A stretch of DNA of 64,000 bases from contig OZ035962.1 in the NCBI GenBank assembly GCA_964034945.1, positions 29,154,943 through 29,218,942 on the forward strand. Direction: 5' to 3'. The position numbers and the translations under genes were made by a program. Under the pieces are notes generated by a model, which did not search any database, was not told the origin of the DNA, and saw only the letters and a program-made list of their open reading frames with translations. Below, one piece after another: positions 47,222 through 58,263 of the stretch (positions within the stretch are counted from its first letter, which is position 1; each line of letters starts with the position of its first letter). The DNA comes from Chrysopilus asiliformis. Its lineage: Eukaryota > Arthropoda > Insecta > Diptera > Rhagionidae.

Positions 47222-47613
47222 TAGATTCAAAAATTTAACACACGGAAATACCTTGTTTTTCAATAATTTAATATACTGTTTAAATCTGGGATTTCATAAT
47301 AAAACATCCATAATTGTGTTCTTAACCAGGCCATAATTAGTAATTCTGTATTTTTTGGGTTATCAACAATTAAAGGTTATATTTCGCTTCGTTTTCGTTT
47401 TCGTTGGTGAAAATTTTGGCAACACTAAGAACTCGTAAACACGATTTTTTTCAAAACTTGTAGATACTTGTTCCCTTTTTTACTCGCTTCAAACTTTCTA
47501 GTCAACGTGGTCGATTTTCGAATTTTATTTAGAATTGGGTTTGGCAAACCTAGGTTCAATTTGGTGTAATGTACCATATTAAAAGTGTCTTCTAAACGAC
47601 TTCTGTATAATGT

Positions 47614-47982
47614 ACTAGCTTGCATACCCGTCGTTGCCGGGTTAAGTTTTAGAATACGAAGAAAACCGTAGAGAATTTAAAAACTTTTTAATGGGTCTCT
47701 GTTGGGGCTGGACCCCGACGAACATCTATGCCAAATTTCAAGCCAATCGGTTCAGTAGTTTCCCCGCGAAAGAGTAACATAGCGCAAAAACTAAGTTTCG
47801 AAATCACTTTACTCCCTCCCCTTACTCCCCCCACCCGTCGCGCTACTTTTCCGTATGCCTATCTTGGAACCAGAACTACCACAGACACTCATGCCAAATT
47901 TCAAGTTAATCGGTTCAGCCGTTTTTGCGTGAAAGAGGAACAGACAGACAGATACGAACTCATTTTTATATATTAGTATGAT
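47614..47982 (-). mobile_element. family B Helentron-like element, copy B1
   Basis: Read on the minus strand it runs from CATACTAATATATAAAAATG through GACAGA/TCTGTC units, ACGGCTGAACCGATT and AAATTTGGCATGAGTG to the 3' hairpin ACCCGGCAACGACGGGT and ATGCAAGCTAGTA. The 3' hairpin followed by CTAGT is a Helitron/Helentron-type end. Confidence 0.82.
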
Positions 47983-48446
47983 TAAGAGTGAACGGTTAAG
48001 AACACATCTATAATTGTGCACATCATAAAATTCGACAACATTACACAAAATACCAATAGGACTAAACATATTCGGTTAATAGAAATGAAAACATTAAATT
48101 CTCTCATAGTTTTAAGTACATACTCTAATTAATAAATAAATAAAGAGAAAATATTTGTATAGACGTTACCTACTGAAATATTATTACAACAAAAAAGAAT
48201 TTTTATTTTATTTACAAACAAAATGTAAAAAGAAAATTATTCCGTAATTTTTTTATTTAAAAAAATTAATTAAAAAATAGCATTAAAATTTAAAAAAAAA
48301 GAAGAAAACTGGGAGTTTATCTGCTGTTGATAATATTGCACATAAAATATTATTATTAAGTAATTTTAAATAAATTGAACAAGAATAAAAAAATAAGCTA
48401 TATTTATTTGTAAATACGAAGATAATTGAAAATAATTGAAAGAAAA

Positions 48447-48680
48447 ATGAGAAAATGACTATAAAATAACATTTTTTTTTTAGTTTTTAGGACAAAATAT
48501 TTGAAGAAATAAATTTTTAGGGGGGAAAAATAAAACAGGAATGTATTTAAAATACAATTGAAGTTGTTGTGTTAAAGGAAAATCTTATAAATAGAACGAA
48601 AAAATATTGTGTATGAGCAATAAATCAATAAACGGATGTACAAATGGAAATTAGTATTTCTTTTTATTTGCTGTTTTTTA
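48447..48680 (+). repeat. direct repeat, also at 51365-51600
   Basis: GGAATGTATTTAAAATACAATTG, GTTGTTGTGTTAAAGG, GAGCAATAAATCAATAAACG and GATGTACAAATGGAAATTAG recur at 51365-51600 with about 90% identity. The second copy lies in the TIR element 50791-51782, so this one may be the remains of a second such element. Confidence 0.8.
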
Positions 48681-48704
48681 AAAAGTTTCTACTCAAATTT
48701 TCAG

Positions 48705-48870
48705 AAATTTTAAATGTAACCCATCGAACCAATCGCCGGATACAAAAATGAACTACACCAGGGTTTCAGGGATGACAAAAGATTTTGATTTCAGCATGTC
48801 CGTCCGTCTGTATGTCCGTCTATCTATCCGTCTGTTTGTCCATCTATCTGTCCGTCCGTTTTTTGAAAAG
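48705..48870 (+). repeat. diverged family A relative (A')
   Basis: CACCAGGG, ATGAACTACACC, GCATGTCCGTCCGTCTG and CCGTCTATCTATCC, parallel to 24290-24545. It is cut by the mariner element that starts at 48889. Confidence 0.6.
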
Positions 48871-48888
48871 TTTCGTCTTATATCGAAG

Positions 48889-49434
48889 CTTTCAACAAGG
48901 ACATAACAATTTTGTATTTAAATAAAACACAGAATAATTGAGATATCGGGCTGAAATTTATTCCAGGTGCAGTGGGCATGTTACATTTAAGTATGAAATT
49001 CGATGTCGTTCATATGGCCACCGCGAGCACGTTTGCTGATTGATTCTTTGGAGCCAATTTCCCACCACTCTTCCACACATATCGGCCGGAACGTTGGCAA
49101 TTTCGCGTTCGATATTGTTCCTGAGCTCCTCTTACGTTGTTAGCTTGTTGGCATAAACCAACAACTTAACATAACCCCATAAAAATAAATCCAACGGCGG
49201 TAAATCGCATGAGCGAGGCGGCCATTCGACCGGACCATTTCTCGAGATTACACGATTACCGAACTTCCCTTCAATTAATCAATTGTTTGACCAGCTGTGT
49301 GGCATGTAAACCTAAAAAAAACCTTTAAAACAAAAATGTAAACCTTGACTGACGTTTTAGCATTGCCAGATCATAAAAAAAGTTTTAGGGTGCGTTTTAA
49401 TTAAAATACAAAATTATTATGTCCTTGTTGAAAG
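48889..49434 (-). mobile_element. mariner element, deleted (lineage 3)
   Basis: Inverted ends CTTTCAACAAGGACATAAC / ATGTCCTTGTTGAAAG enclose 546 bp. On the minus strand, CHTAGQTID, VISRNGPVEWPPRSCD and PPLDLFLWGYVKLLVYAN encode the mariner region around the third catalytic Asp, with stops. The sequence differs from the mariner at 46344, and the N-terminal two thirds are gone. Confidence 0.78.
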
Positions 49435-49762
49435 ACCCTTTAGTATAATTCATACTAAAGACAAATGTAGTTTTTCTTATGTCTATGTAGAATTTAGTAC
49501 TACCGTTGCACTAGCACAAACCCCTTCTCCCACCCCCTCTAACAAAGTTACATAATTTTTGGACAGCCACAAGTTTTGGAAAAATAAAAACCTCAAAATA
49601 CCATCTGCTTCTATAAGACTAAGGCGAAACAATAACAATTCAGATTTCCCTTCTGTTTTATGATTTATTATTTTTTTTACAATTCTCAACCAAATCTTTT
49701 AAACACACAACTTGAAAAAAAAACTCTTAGCATCGACGAATGAATTTAATTCAATGAAAAAA

Positions 49763-50273
49763 CCAATCTGGCAATTATTGAAAACCCGTATGGTGATATT
49801 CGTATCAAAAATCGAACAGTTGTACCAAAATTCCACTTTGAAGTGAAACTTTCCAATAAGATTTTTTAAAATTTATTCCAATCGGCTTTTGATGTATGGG
49901 AGTTTAATGTTGAATCATCCTAAATAACTTTTGTTCTTGTACTTTTTTGATAGGATGCAGCGTTTTTCAGATATTCGCAAAAAAACGTTTTCGTTCGTAT
50001 GGGGGGACCCCCCTAGTGGTCCATTTTTACCCATTAACGAACTTAGCCTGGCATTTTACGCAAAACGAATCTGCGTAAAATTTCAAGTCTCTAGCTCGAT
50101 CCGGACGGACAGACGGACTGCCGAACGGACGGACGGACATGCAAAATTCGTTTTTTTTATCATTCTAAACACACTGGTGTAATTCATTTTTTTGTGCGAT
50201 GACGGGATCTTGGCGTTACAAACGGTAAGGCAAAGTTAATATACCCTTTGGTTTCACCATACGGGTATAAAAA
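49763..50273 (-). mobile_element. family A repeat, copy A7
   Basis: Inverted copy lacking the outermost 20 bp at the hairpin end. The core is reduced to GGGGGGACCCCCC. The GTCY tract is short (GACGGACAGACGGAC at 50103). Confidence 0.85.
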
Positions 50274-50790
50274 TCAACTTAAAATGATTTAAATACAACT
50301 TAATTCTTAATGTTCTTTTGAATAATCATATCAAATGAATTTAAGCTTACAATTCGAAAAGCGTAATTTATGATTTTTTTTGTATCAATAAAATACCAAA
50401 ACAACATGAAAACTCTGAAGCACGATTACCCAAAAGTACAGATGGCATTTTTCATTAAGGTTAATTTTAATTTTAATGGCTTTTTCATGTCCTCCTACGG
50501 CCTCATGTTTTGTTAAGTTATTTCATAACGCAACAGTCTAAAGTGGTTTCACAATTCACAAAATATGAATCTCTTTAGCATTTTGAAAGACTTTTGCTTC
50601 ATTCAAAATACAAATCACGGTCAAAAAGGCAAATTAGTCGACGGAAATCCTGAAATGTTACCTCGAATAAAGTTTTGCTCCCTCATCAGACATTCACGAA
50701 AAACCAAAAAAGAAAAACATCACCAAATAAATTCTAAAAGTGACAAAAAAGATGAAATACCCGAATGAGTCATTGCCCAGCATCCATTTT

Positions 50791-51782
50791 ATAGCGAAAA
50801 CCCAATGACACGTCAACCCGTGCGTAAGCTTTGGGATTTCGATGCTTTAAAAGTAAAACCTGTAGTTTGCTTTACCTTGAAACTTCAAAGCGCCCTGACC
50901 ACAGGAGTAAACCTACTTACTACTTTTAGGCGCGTTGGCGCTTTGATATTTGAATGAAAATTGTATTTCGTTAGTGATTTTTGGAAAATTGTGAGGCAAA
51001 TGATGCACTTAAGGTAGTATTGATTAAAAAAGTGAAAAATAATAAAAATGTTTGCAATTTAAAATCGAAATTTTGTGAAAATACTGTATGAGAAGACAAA
51101 CTACCAGATGGAAATAAATCAAATATATTCACTGATCATCCTAGCGACTTTAAGATATGCTGTGGATCATCGTGGGTTTCATTTAATTAAAATATTTGGT
51201 AAAGAACTCGTCCGTATAACTCTCAATATTTATTTCTTAAAACCACCATCATCAATCGTTGTTTCTGTGCATCAATTGTTTTTTTTTGTGTCTTAAAAAT
51301 TCTTTGTCTTACAAATGATTTTTAATTTAAATAATTTCTTTATTTCCATTTTATTTGAAATAATGAGAAAATGAGTTTAAAAAAACAATTTTTTTAGTTT
51401 TTACGACAAAATATTTGAAAAAACAAATTTTTAGAGGAGAATAATTATACAGGAATGCATTTAAAATACAATTGGAGTTGTTGTGTTAAAGGACATCTTA
51501 TAAATAGAACAAAGAAATATCGTGTATGAGCAATAAATCAATAAACGGATGTACAAATGGAAATTAGTATTTCTTTTTATTTGCTGTTTATTAAAAAAGC
51601 TTCCTGTTTTTTAACAAGTTAAACTCCCGATTTCCATTTTTTTAAAATACAAATAGTGAAGCATGTACTCCTCACTAAGCGTTACTAGGATTTAGCACAG
51701 AGGCTTCAAAGCACTTGCACGTTCGGAGTGCTAAAATATCAAAGCTAACGCACGCGTTGACGCGTCATTGTGTTTTCGCTAT
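50791..51782. mobile_element. 990-bp element with long inverted ends
   Basis: The left end ATAGCGAAAACCCAATGACA and right end TGTGTTTTCGCTAT are inverted for about 60 bp, with GTCAACCCGTGCGTAAGC opposite GCACGCGTTGACGCG. It holds the sequence shared with 48447-48680, including AATAAATCAATAAA. No transposase is recognised; frames at 51075-51296 are unassigned. Confidence 0.72.
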
Positions 51783-53258
51783 TAGAAAGGTCAAAAACTT
51801 TGAATATATTTGAATTGCGGGAACGTGCACGCAGAAAAAGAAGGCAAGAATCTTAAAAAAGTACTTACAGAAAAATATTTTCCATGTCAAGATTCTTCGT
51901 CACAAAAAAATATAACATGAAAAAAATTGTTTTATTCGATAAGAGAATAAACAAGACGAAATGATGATAAAAAAAGAGAGATTTTCCAGCATTGAGATCA
52001 CCCGGCTATCATCCAAAGAAAGCACAAAAATTCTTAAAAATCGATAAAGACTACGTGTACAGAATTTAGTTTGGGTAATTTTTGCTCAACGTGAAGAGAT
52101 ACTCGTATAAAAGCAAAATATGGGATAAGGTCATATTGAACGTAAATCTGAAGACCCTCTTCACGCAATTTTATTTTCCATACGACAGAAAATACTACCT
52201 CGAAAGCAGCACGCCTACCTACTTCCATTGGACATATTTGCATCCATAATTTTCCCATATTTGGTGATTTTTTCCACATACAATGAATACACGAACCACT
52301 TAGCATTTTATTTGTAAAAATTTTAAGGGTCACGGAGAACTACCATCAGGTCAGGTGTTATAAAAATGACAAGGGCTGTTTTTTGGACATCTCAGGGGAA
52401 AGCGGAAGTCAAATGAATTTTTTTAACAAAGAATTCAAACCCATCATTCATGGGATTTTCCAATAAACGTTTTACGTCAGTTGTCCCCTAGAAAAACAGT
52501 CTGTGTGCAGTTTTTTTTTCGTTTTCCCTTAACTTTAACATCAGCATCATACGAAGCTTTAGTATTTAATTTAAATACAAAAACTATACTTTATGTGGCA
52601 GGAATTCTCCTCCCCTCTAAAAAAAATTTTGTTCCTCCAGGGGGTGTCATATTTCACAGTCCATTTTCTCCCGCTTTTTGCTATGTTCCACATCTGGAAA
52701 TGAACAACGTCACCAGATCGGCGGACAAATGTTAAATGTTGAAATAATTTTTAATTATCGGTGAATTTTGACTTAACAAATTGCTGTACGCTTTTAAATC
52801 GAAAATACATTTAATGGGGATGCATTTTAAATCAGTTATAGTGTGACTAATTAACGTGAGACCAGTTCGGATAACAAATGGAGAGTTAATTACTACAATT
52901 TCTGTTGAAATTATATTCATATGTCCAGACTGTAATGTTGGTAAGTTTGATAAATTTTTTGTTTGATAAGTTTTTTGAAGTTTACATTTTCTTTTTTTCA
53001 TGGAACACGAATTGACCCCCGGAAGTATATTCCTAAAACAAACAAGTCCAACTCTGAGAACCGCAAAAAAATCAAAAAATTCAAATTTGTAAAATGAAAA
53101 AAAAAAACAAATCGGTACGGAAAAAAGATTTTAAATTTAAATTACCAGCAGGAAAATTCCAACTATTCGTGGTCCAATTTCGCCTGCTGATCAGCCTTCG
53201 ACCTCGAATTTTATTTTTCAGAATCGCTGAGGGAGACAAATTGGTGTGGTTGATTTTA
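51783..53258. other. AT-rich DNA, no gene recognised
   Basis: Nothing supportable. 52331-52740 is less AT-rich but not repeated here. Confidence 0.45.
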
Positions 53259-53390
53259 CGAGGCTGGGCTGAAAAGTAATCGGCCTAGGCAAGAAAATAC
53301 AGCACTTTTTTCTCCAAAGAAAGTTTAATTAGTTCTTTTAATTATTTCTTTAAACATTATAGTAACAGCAAAAAATAATTTCTTATCACT
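53259..53390 (+). repeat. mariner-type terminal fragment
   Basis: CGAGGCTGGGCTGAAAAGTA following TA, then ATCGGCCTAGGC, resembles the end of irritans-group mariners (CGAGG..GAAAAGTAA). No opposite end is found; a family B copy begins just after it. Confidence 0.45.
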
Positions 53391-53400
53391 ATTAAAATCA

Positions 53401-53806
53401 TATCATACTAATATATAAAAATGAGTTGGTGTCTGTCTGTCTGTCTGTCTGTCCGTTCCTCTTTCACGCAAAAACGGCTGACCCGATTGGCTTGAAATTT
53501 GGCATGAGTGTCTGTGGTAGTTCTGGTTCCAACATAGGCATACGGAAAAGTAGCGCGACGGGTGGGGGGAGTAAGGGAAAGTGATTTCGAAACTTAGTTT
53601 TTGCGCTATGTTACTCTTTCGCGGGGAAACTACTGAACCGATTGGTCTGAAATTTGGCATAGATGTTCGTCGGGGGTCTAGCCCCAACATAGACCCATTA
53701 AAAAGCAGCCCGAGAAGTAGGGGAGTATTGAAGTTTAGCTCCAACATAGACCATAAAAAAAATTTGAAAAAACTTAACCCGGCAACGACGGGTATGCAAA
53801 CTATAG
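53401..53806 (+). mobile_element. family B Helentron-like element, copy B2
   Basis: From ATCATACTAATATATAAAAA with GTCTGTCTGTCTGTCTGTCC, through one TTTCGCGGGGAAACTACTG module, to the hairpin ACCCGGCAACGACGGGT and ATGCAAACTATAGT. It is nearly identical to copy B3 over the shared part. Confidence 0.83.
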
Positions 53807-56179
53807 TGCTTAAATATAAGCGAATTCGTTAACTTACTGCACTTGATAATTTCTTGGCGGTAAACAACAACAATAAATGACGAATCTAAATACCTAAAAG
53901 TTGCGGAAAGCAGTGAAGAATACATGAATATTTTCTTTGATACGGTGCAAACTATATTTTATAACACTGAAAGATAAGCGATCCACATTTGGTACAACGA
54001 TCTGAATTATGTGCACTTACCGTATTTGTTTTAAAATTCCAATTTTAAATGTTACTTATAATAAAATCTTATTTTAATATGAATTTGTGTATCATTATTT
54101 CGCATAACTTTCCAGCCATCCAATTTGATAAAATTAAATTAAACCAACATACATATATGTATTATACATCAATATTTCCTATAATTTTCAATTTCTAGTA
54201 TGACGTCAATTACGCTCGCTCAATTTACGAATTAAAAATTTAACTGGGCAATGGTTTATATTCAAATTTTCAATTTGCCAAGTGACAAAATTTTATATAA
54301 CTATGAATACATACTTGTATTATAGTATATAGTACTTTATTATGCTTGACAGTAACAATTTTTCATACATTTTTATGGAAGTTCTCTATTTGCTAGACAA
54401 TTTTCATTTGCCTACCATATTTTTCGAGTCAAAATTAGTTAATAGAATATTCTGGCAGGATAGCATGTATAATTCCGACCTTCCAGCATACAATAGAAAT
54501 TCTGCATGAGGATCATTTAGTTTTCAACAAATTTGTACGCTAAAACCGGTAGATGGACATGGCTGTCCTGCAGTATAGAATGGCAAAACTATAGCTTTTT
54601 ATCAGATAAGGAAGGAAAAGGATATCCATGGTGGTTAACTAAGCCGAACTGAATTGAACAGATAGAGATACGTGAAATGTATTCAAGGATTTTCCATGAT
54701 TGTACACAATGTCTGTTAGATATCCCCTGTACCAATTTGACAAATAGAAACAAAAAAAAAAAGCTATGATATCAAAAAAGGATGGGATACGATGTACTGC
54801 GGCGGCAACGGAAGCTGTTAATTTGTATTCTGGAGCTCTAGCCACAGAGCGGACATCTGTTTCACAAAACATTAATTCGACCATAAATAAGATCCATGTT
54901 TAGGGAAAAACAGTTTAAGTGGCTGTCAGGAGCATGCAATTCGTTTGCAAAATTAATAGCCCTGAGAATTGGCCACAGTCAGGATAGTCACACGACAGAG
55001 CGGGTGAGTTACCGGGAGGTACCGAACAGTAGTTCTGTTTGATATAGAGAGGAAATGGAGAAATAGATATTCTTCCTGACCTGATGAAGCCACTATATAA
55101 ACTTAAGTGAATTATAGCACAACTCACATAGCTGTACTGGGCTGGGAGAATTCACTTTTATCTCCATCAATACACGTAATTCAGTCCACGAAACAATTTT
55201 GCCGGAAAAACCCCCTAAAATGAAGAGCAGCATAACTTAATTTATGCCGTAGTTGTGTTTGTTGTTGAAGACTGACAAAAAATAAATAAACAAACCAAAA
55301 ATTATATAAAAACAGGATATTCGTGACTCTGACATACAAACTTCCACTTTTCACTTCATCCTCGCACATGCACATATTCTTTTCAAAATTTCCAGCTGAA
55401 ATATCATACATTTATAAACCATTCAGCTTCCTGAATTCCGCTCGAGTAGCAGCATGGTGAAAAATTCTTTTCCTCCTGTTCATAAAAGAAATACCATTGC
55501 CAGCATGAAAGACGGGAAAACTATGAAGTGAAAAGTCGAGAACAAAATAAAAGTTAATCCTGATAGTGCCGTAAAGTTTGCGTTAAATTTTGAAATTGCC
55601 TTCACTTGCAGCCGTTCGACGTTTCCAGTCCAGTGGCAAGAAATTTTCCAGAGTGTTACTAATTTAGTGTTCTTTCGGGAGGAAATATTTATCTTCTTGG
55701 TATAAAAATGATATAATTTTATAAATGAAGTTCAAATGACACAAACAAAAACTAAAACTAAATTACCTAAGCGAGATATTTCTGACGAGAATTTCATCAT
55801 CCCTCGAGGAATGAAAGGAAAATTTTCTTGCTTTGTGGAAACCCCTTCAAAAGTTTAGTGAACTGATCGGCTTTTTTTTTTGTTTTACAGGATAAATAAG
55901 GTCCAATTATAAAATGTTGTGTCAGTTTATACAATGCAAATAAACCCGTAAAAATATATTGAAATTTTAAACTTGGACTCGTGCTGATGTTTTAAATAAT
56001 TTCTAGTATATTTACCACATGCGTAAAAACCAGTGGTGTGAAGTCGAAGTCGGAGACGAAGTTGGTTTTTATCTGAATTATGAGTTGGTCTTTAAAAATT
56101 GGCGGCGTCGCGTCGTAGTCGAAATCGGAGTTGGGGCTTTTTTACAACGACTCCGCACCCCTTTGAATTTGGCTGTTTA
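53807..56179. other. AT-rich DNA, no gene recognised
   Basis: Unique within the window; no open frame with a recognisable product. Confidence 0.45.
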
Positions 56180-57080
56180 CATGTTTTTTTTCAAAGGCAC
56201 ATAGATCCTGCAAAATTTTCAAAAAACTGAAATATTATTTTGACAACCGTTAGAGATAATGAAAAATCGTTAAAACAAAAAACATAGAAAATTATATATC
56301 ATCTAAATTATGTTGTATTCATTTTTTCCCACAAACATATAGTTTTCGAGAAATTTTCAAAAAAAACTGTATTTAAAAAAAATGAAGTGTAGATACCCGT
56401 TGTAGCTAACGGTGCATTTCCATAAGTTCGTAAAAAACTACGATTTTTATAAAACTCATTCAGAAAAAATTTCGTGTCGATAGGTCATTGCGTTTTCGAG
56501 TTGTTTAAGATACATACAACCACAGATATCCTACTCTAGATCGCGGCACTCGAACAATTCCATAGCAAAAATATGGGACAGCGTGACTATGGTTGTCTCA
56601 TTTTTTCTTACAACTTTAGTGATGCCAAACGTTCGTTTCAACCAACTCAATAACACTTGAATTATATGTTTTACGTCGAACTCATAAGACTTATACACGG
56701 TTTAGGGAATTGCATATTAATGTACAGTGGCAGCTCTGAATATTAACATGAATAATCGGTATAGGGATTGAATAATATTCCGTCGGGGACCTGCATAAGC
56801 ATTTTTTTCCAGAATTTTAATTTCCCAGAATTACTAGCTTTGTCCCTTTTTTTTGTTAGATCTTTTTGACGTTTCAGTGGTCCATTTGAGATAGCAAATG
56901 GCGTGATCTAGTAGTATATATCAGTGCATACAACGGACAAACCGACCGACAGATGCACGGATATCCTCATATTTTTTTCTGAAATAGATTGCGTAGGTAC
57001 TGATCAGAAATTTGCTATCTGCCACCGTTCTCGAGTTTGTCTCCGTCAAGAATACAATACTTTCCCTCTATAGTAGAGGA
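56180..57080 (+). repeat. family C, longest copy
   Basis: It has two successive TTTTCGAGAAATTTTC / AAACTACGATTTT modules, GGTCATTGCGTTTTCGAG, then CAGATGCACGGATATCC and GTCTCCGTCAAGAATAC, ending GAGGAAAGTAAA. An about 50-bp fragment of family F (GAGATAGCAAATGG, GATCTAGTAGTATAT) lies inside at 56875-56925. Confidence 0.7.
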
Positions 57081-57163
57081 AAGTAAACATACAATTAAGG
57101 ACCATAAAAAATCATATATCGCAAGCAAAACCAACAAAATTTATTTATTTTAAATTCCCAATG

Positions 57164-57873
57164 TTTTTATACCCGGATGGTGAAACCAAAGGGTATATTT
57201 AATTTGCCTTACCGTTTGTAACTCCAAGATCCCGTTATCACACACAAAAATGAATTACATCAGTTTAAAAAAAATTGCATGTCCGTCCGTCCGTGCGTCC
57301 GTCCGTCAGTCCGTCAGTCCGTCAGTCCGTCCGTCTGTCTGTCTGTCTGTCTGTCCGTCTGTCCGTCTGTCCGTCTGTCCGTCTGTCCGTCTGTCCGTCT
57401 GTCTGTCCATCTGTCTGTCCGTCTGTCTGTCCGTCTGTCTATCCGTCTGTCTGTCCGTCTGTCTGTCCGTCTGTCCGTTTGTCCGTCCGTCTACGGCACG
57501 GATTGTGGGCGCATGGATTGAGCTAGAGACTTGAAATTTTACGAAGATTCGTTTTTCGTAAAATGCAAGGCTAAGTTTGTTAATAGGCAAAAATGGACCA
57601 TTAGGGGGGGTACTCTCCATATTTCGAATATCTCAAAAACGGTGCATCTTATCAAAAAAGTGCAAGAACAAAAGTTATTTAGGATATGATTCTACATAAA
57701 ACTCCCATACATCAAAATCCGATTGGAATAAATTTTAAAAAATCTTGTTGAAAAGTTTGACTTCAAAGTGGAATTTTGATACAACTGTTCGCCGTTCAAT
57801 TAAACTTCGAGCAATGCTATATCACCATACGGGTTTCCAATTGCCAGATTGGCAATTATAGCTTTTGTTATAT
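57164..57873 (+). mobile_element. family A repeat, copy A8, with expanded microsatellite
   Basis: Full-length copy, the longest because its GTCY tract spans about 57278-57491 (over 200 bp of GTCC/GTCT units). It ends with the hairpin ATTGCCAGATTGGCAAT and GCTTTTGTTAT. Arg/Ser/Val/Cys-rich and Thr/Asp/Arg-rich frames over the tract are repeat artefacts. Confidence 0.9.
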
Positions 57874-57966
57874 TTATATCAAACATTAATAAAAGATTAA
57901 ATGAATTTCACTTTAAAAACGAACATATTTTTCACCATCAGCTCTTATATAAGGTATTTATTTATA

Positions 57967-58263
57967 CACGGAGAAAAAAATTGTGGTTTGCTATCATTGG
58001 GAGTACTATAAGAATTATTGGAGGAATCAAGATATAAGCAGACGAATCAAAATATAATCAGACGATGAAATTCAATTATAATTATGTTCCCTGACAAGGG
58101 AAATTTTGGAAAATTATAATTGGGGATAATAATATCTAACCACCATTGCAAAAATATCCCCAAAGGCAAATTTAAGCCAAACATAATTGTAATAAGAATC
58201 CCCCAAACATAATAATACTGGCTGCATTTTATCGTGGGCGGAATCAAGATTTTTTTCTCCGTG
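57967..58263. mobile_element. 297-bp MITE, ends CACGGAGAAAAAAA
   Basis: CACGGAGAAAAAAATTG at the left and GATTTTTTTCTCCGTG at the right, with TA on both sides (57965-57966, 58264-58265). The sequence AATCAAGATATAAGCAGACG repeats in diverged form inside. Ends and target resemble family E but the body is different. Confidence 0.82.

Noticed and set aside
57278..57491. Direct-repeat array that might suggest CRISPR
   Set aside because: It is a simple GTCC/GTCT microsatellite without spacers, in an insect genome, inside family A.
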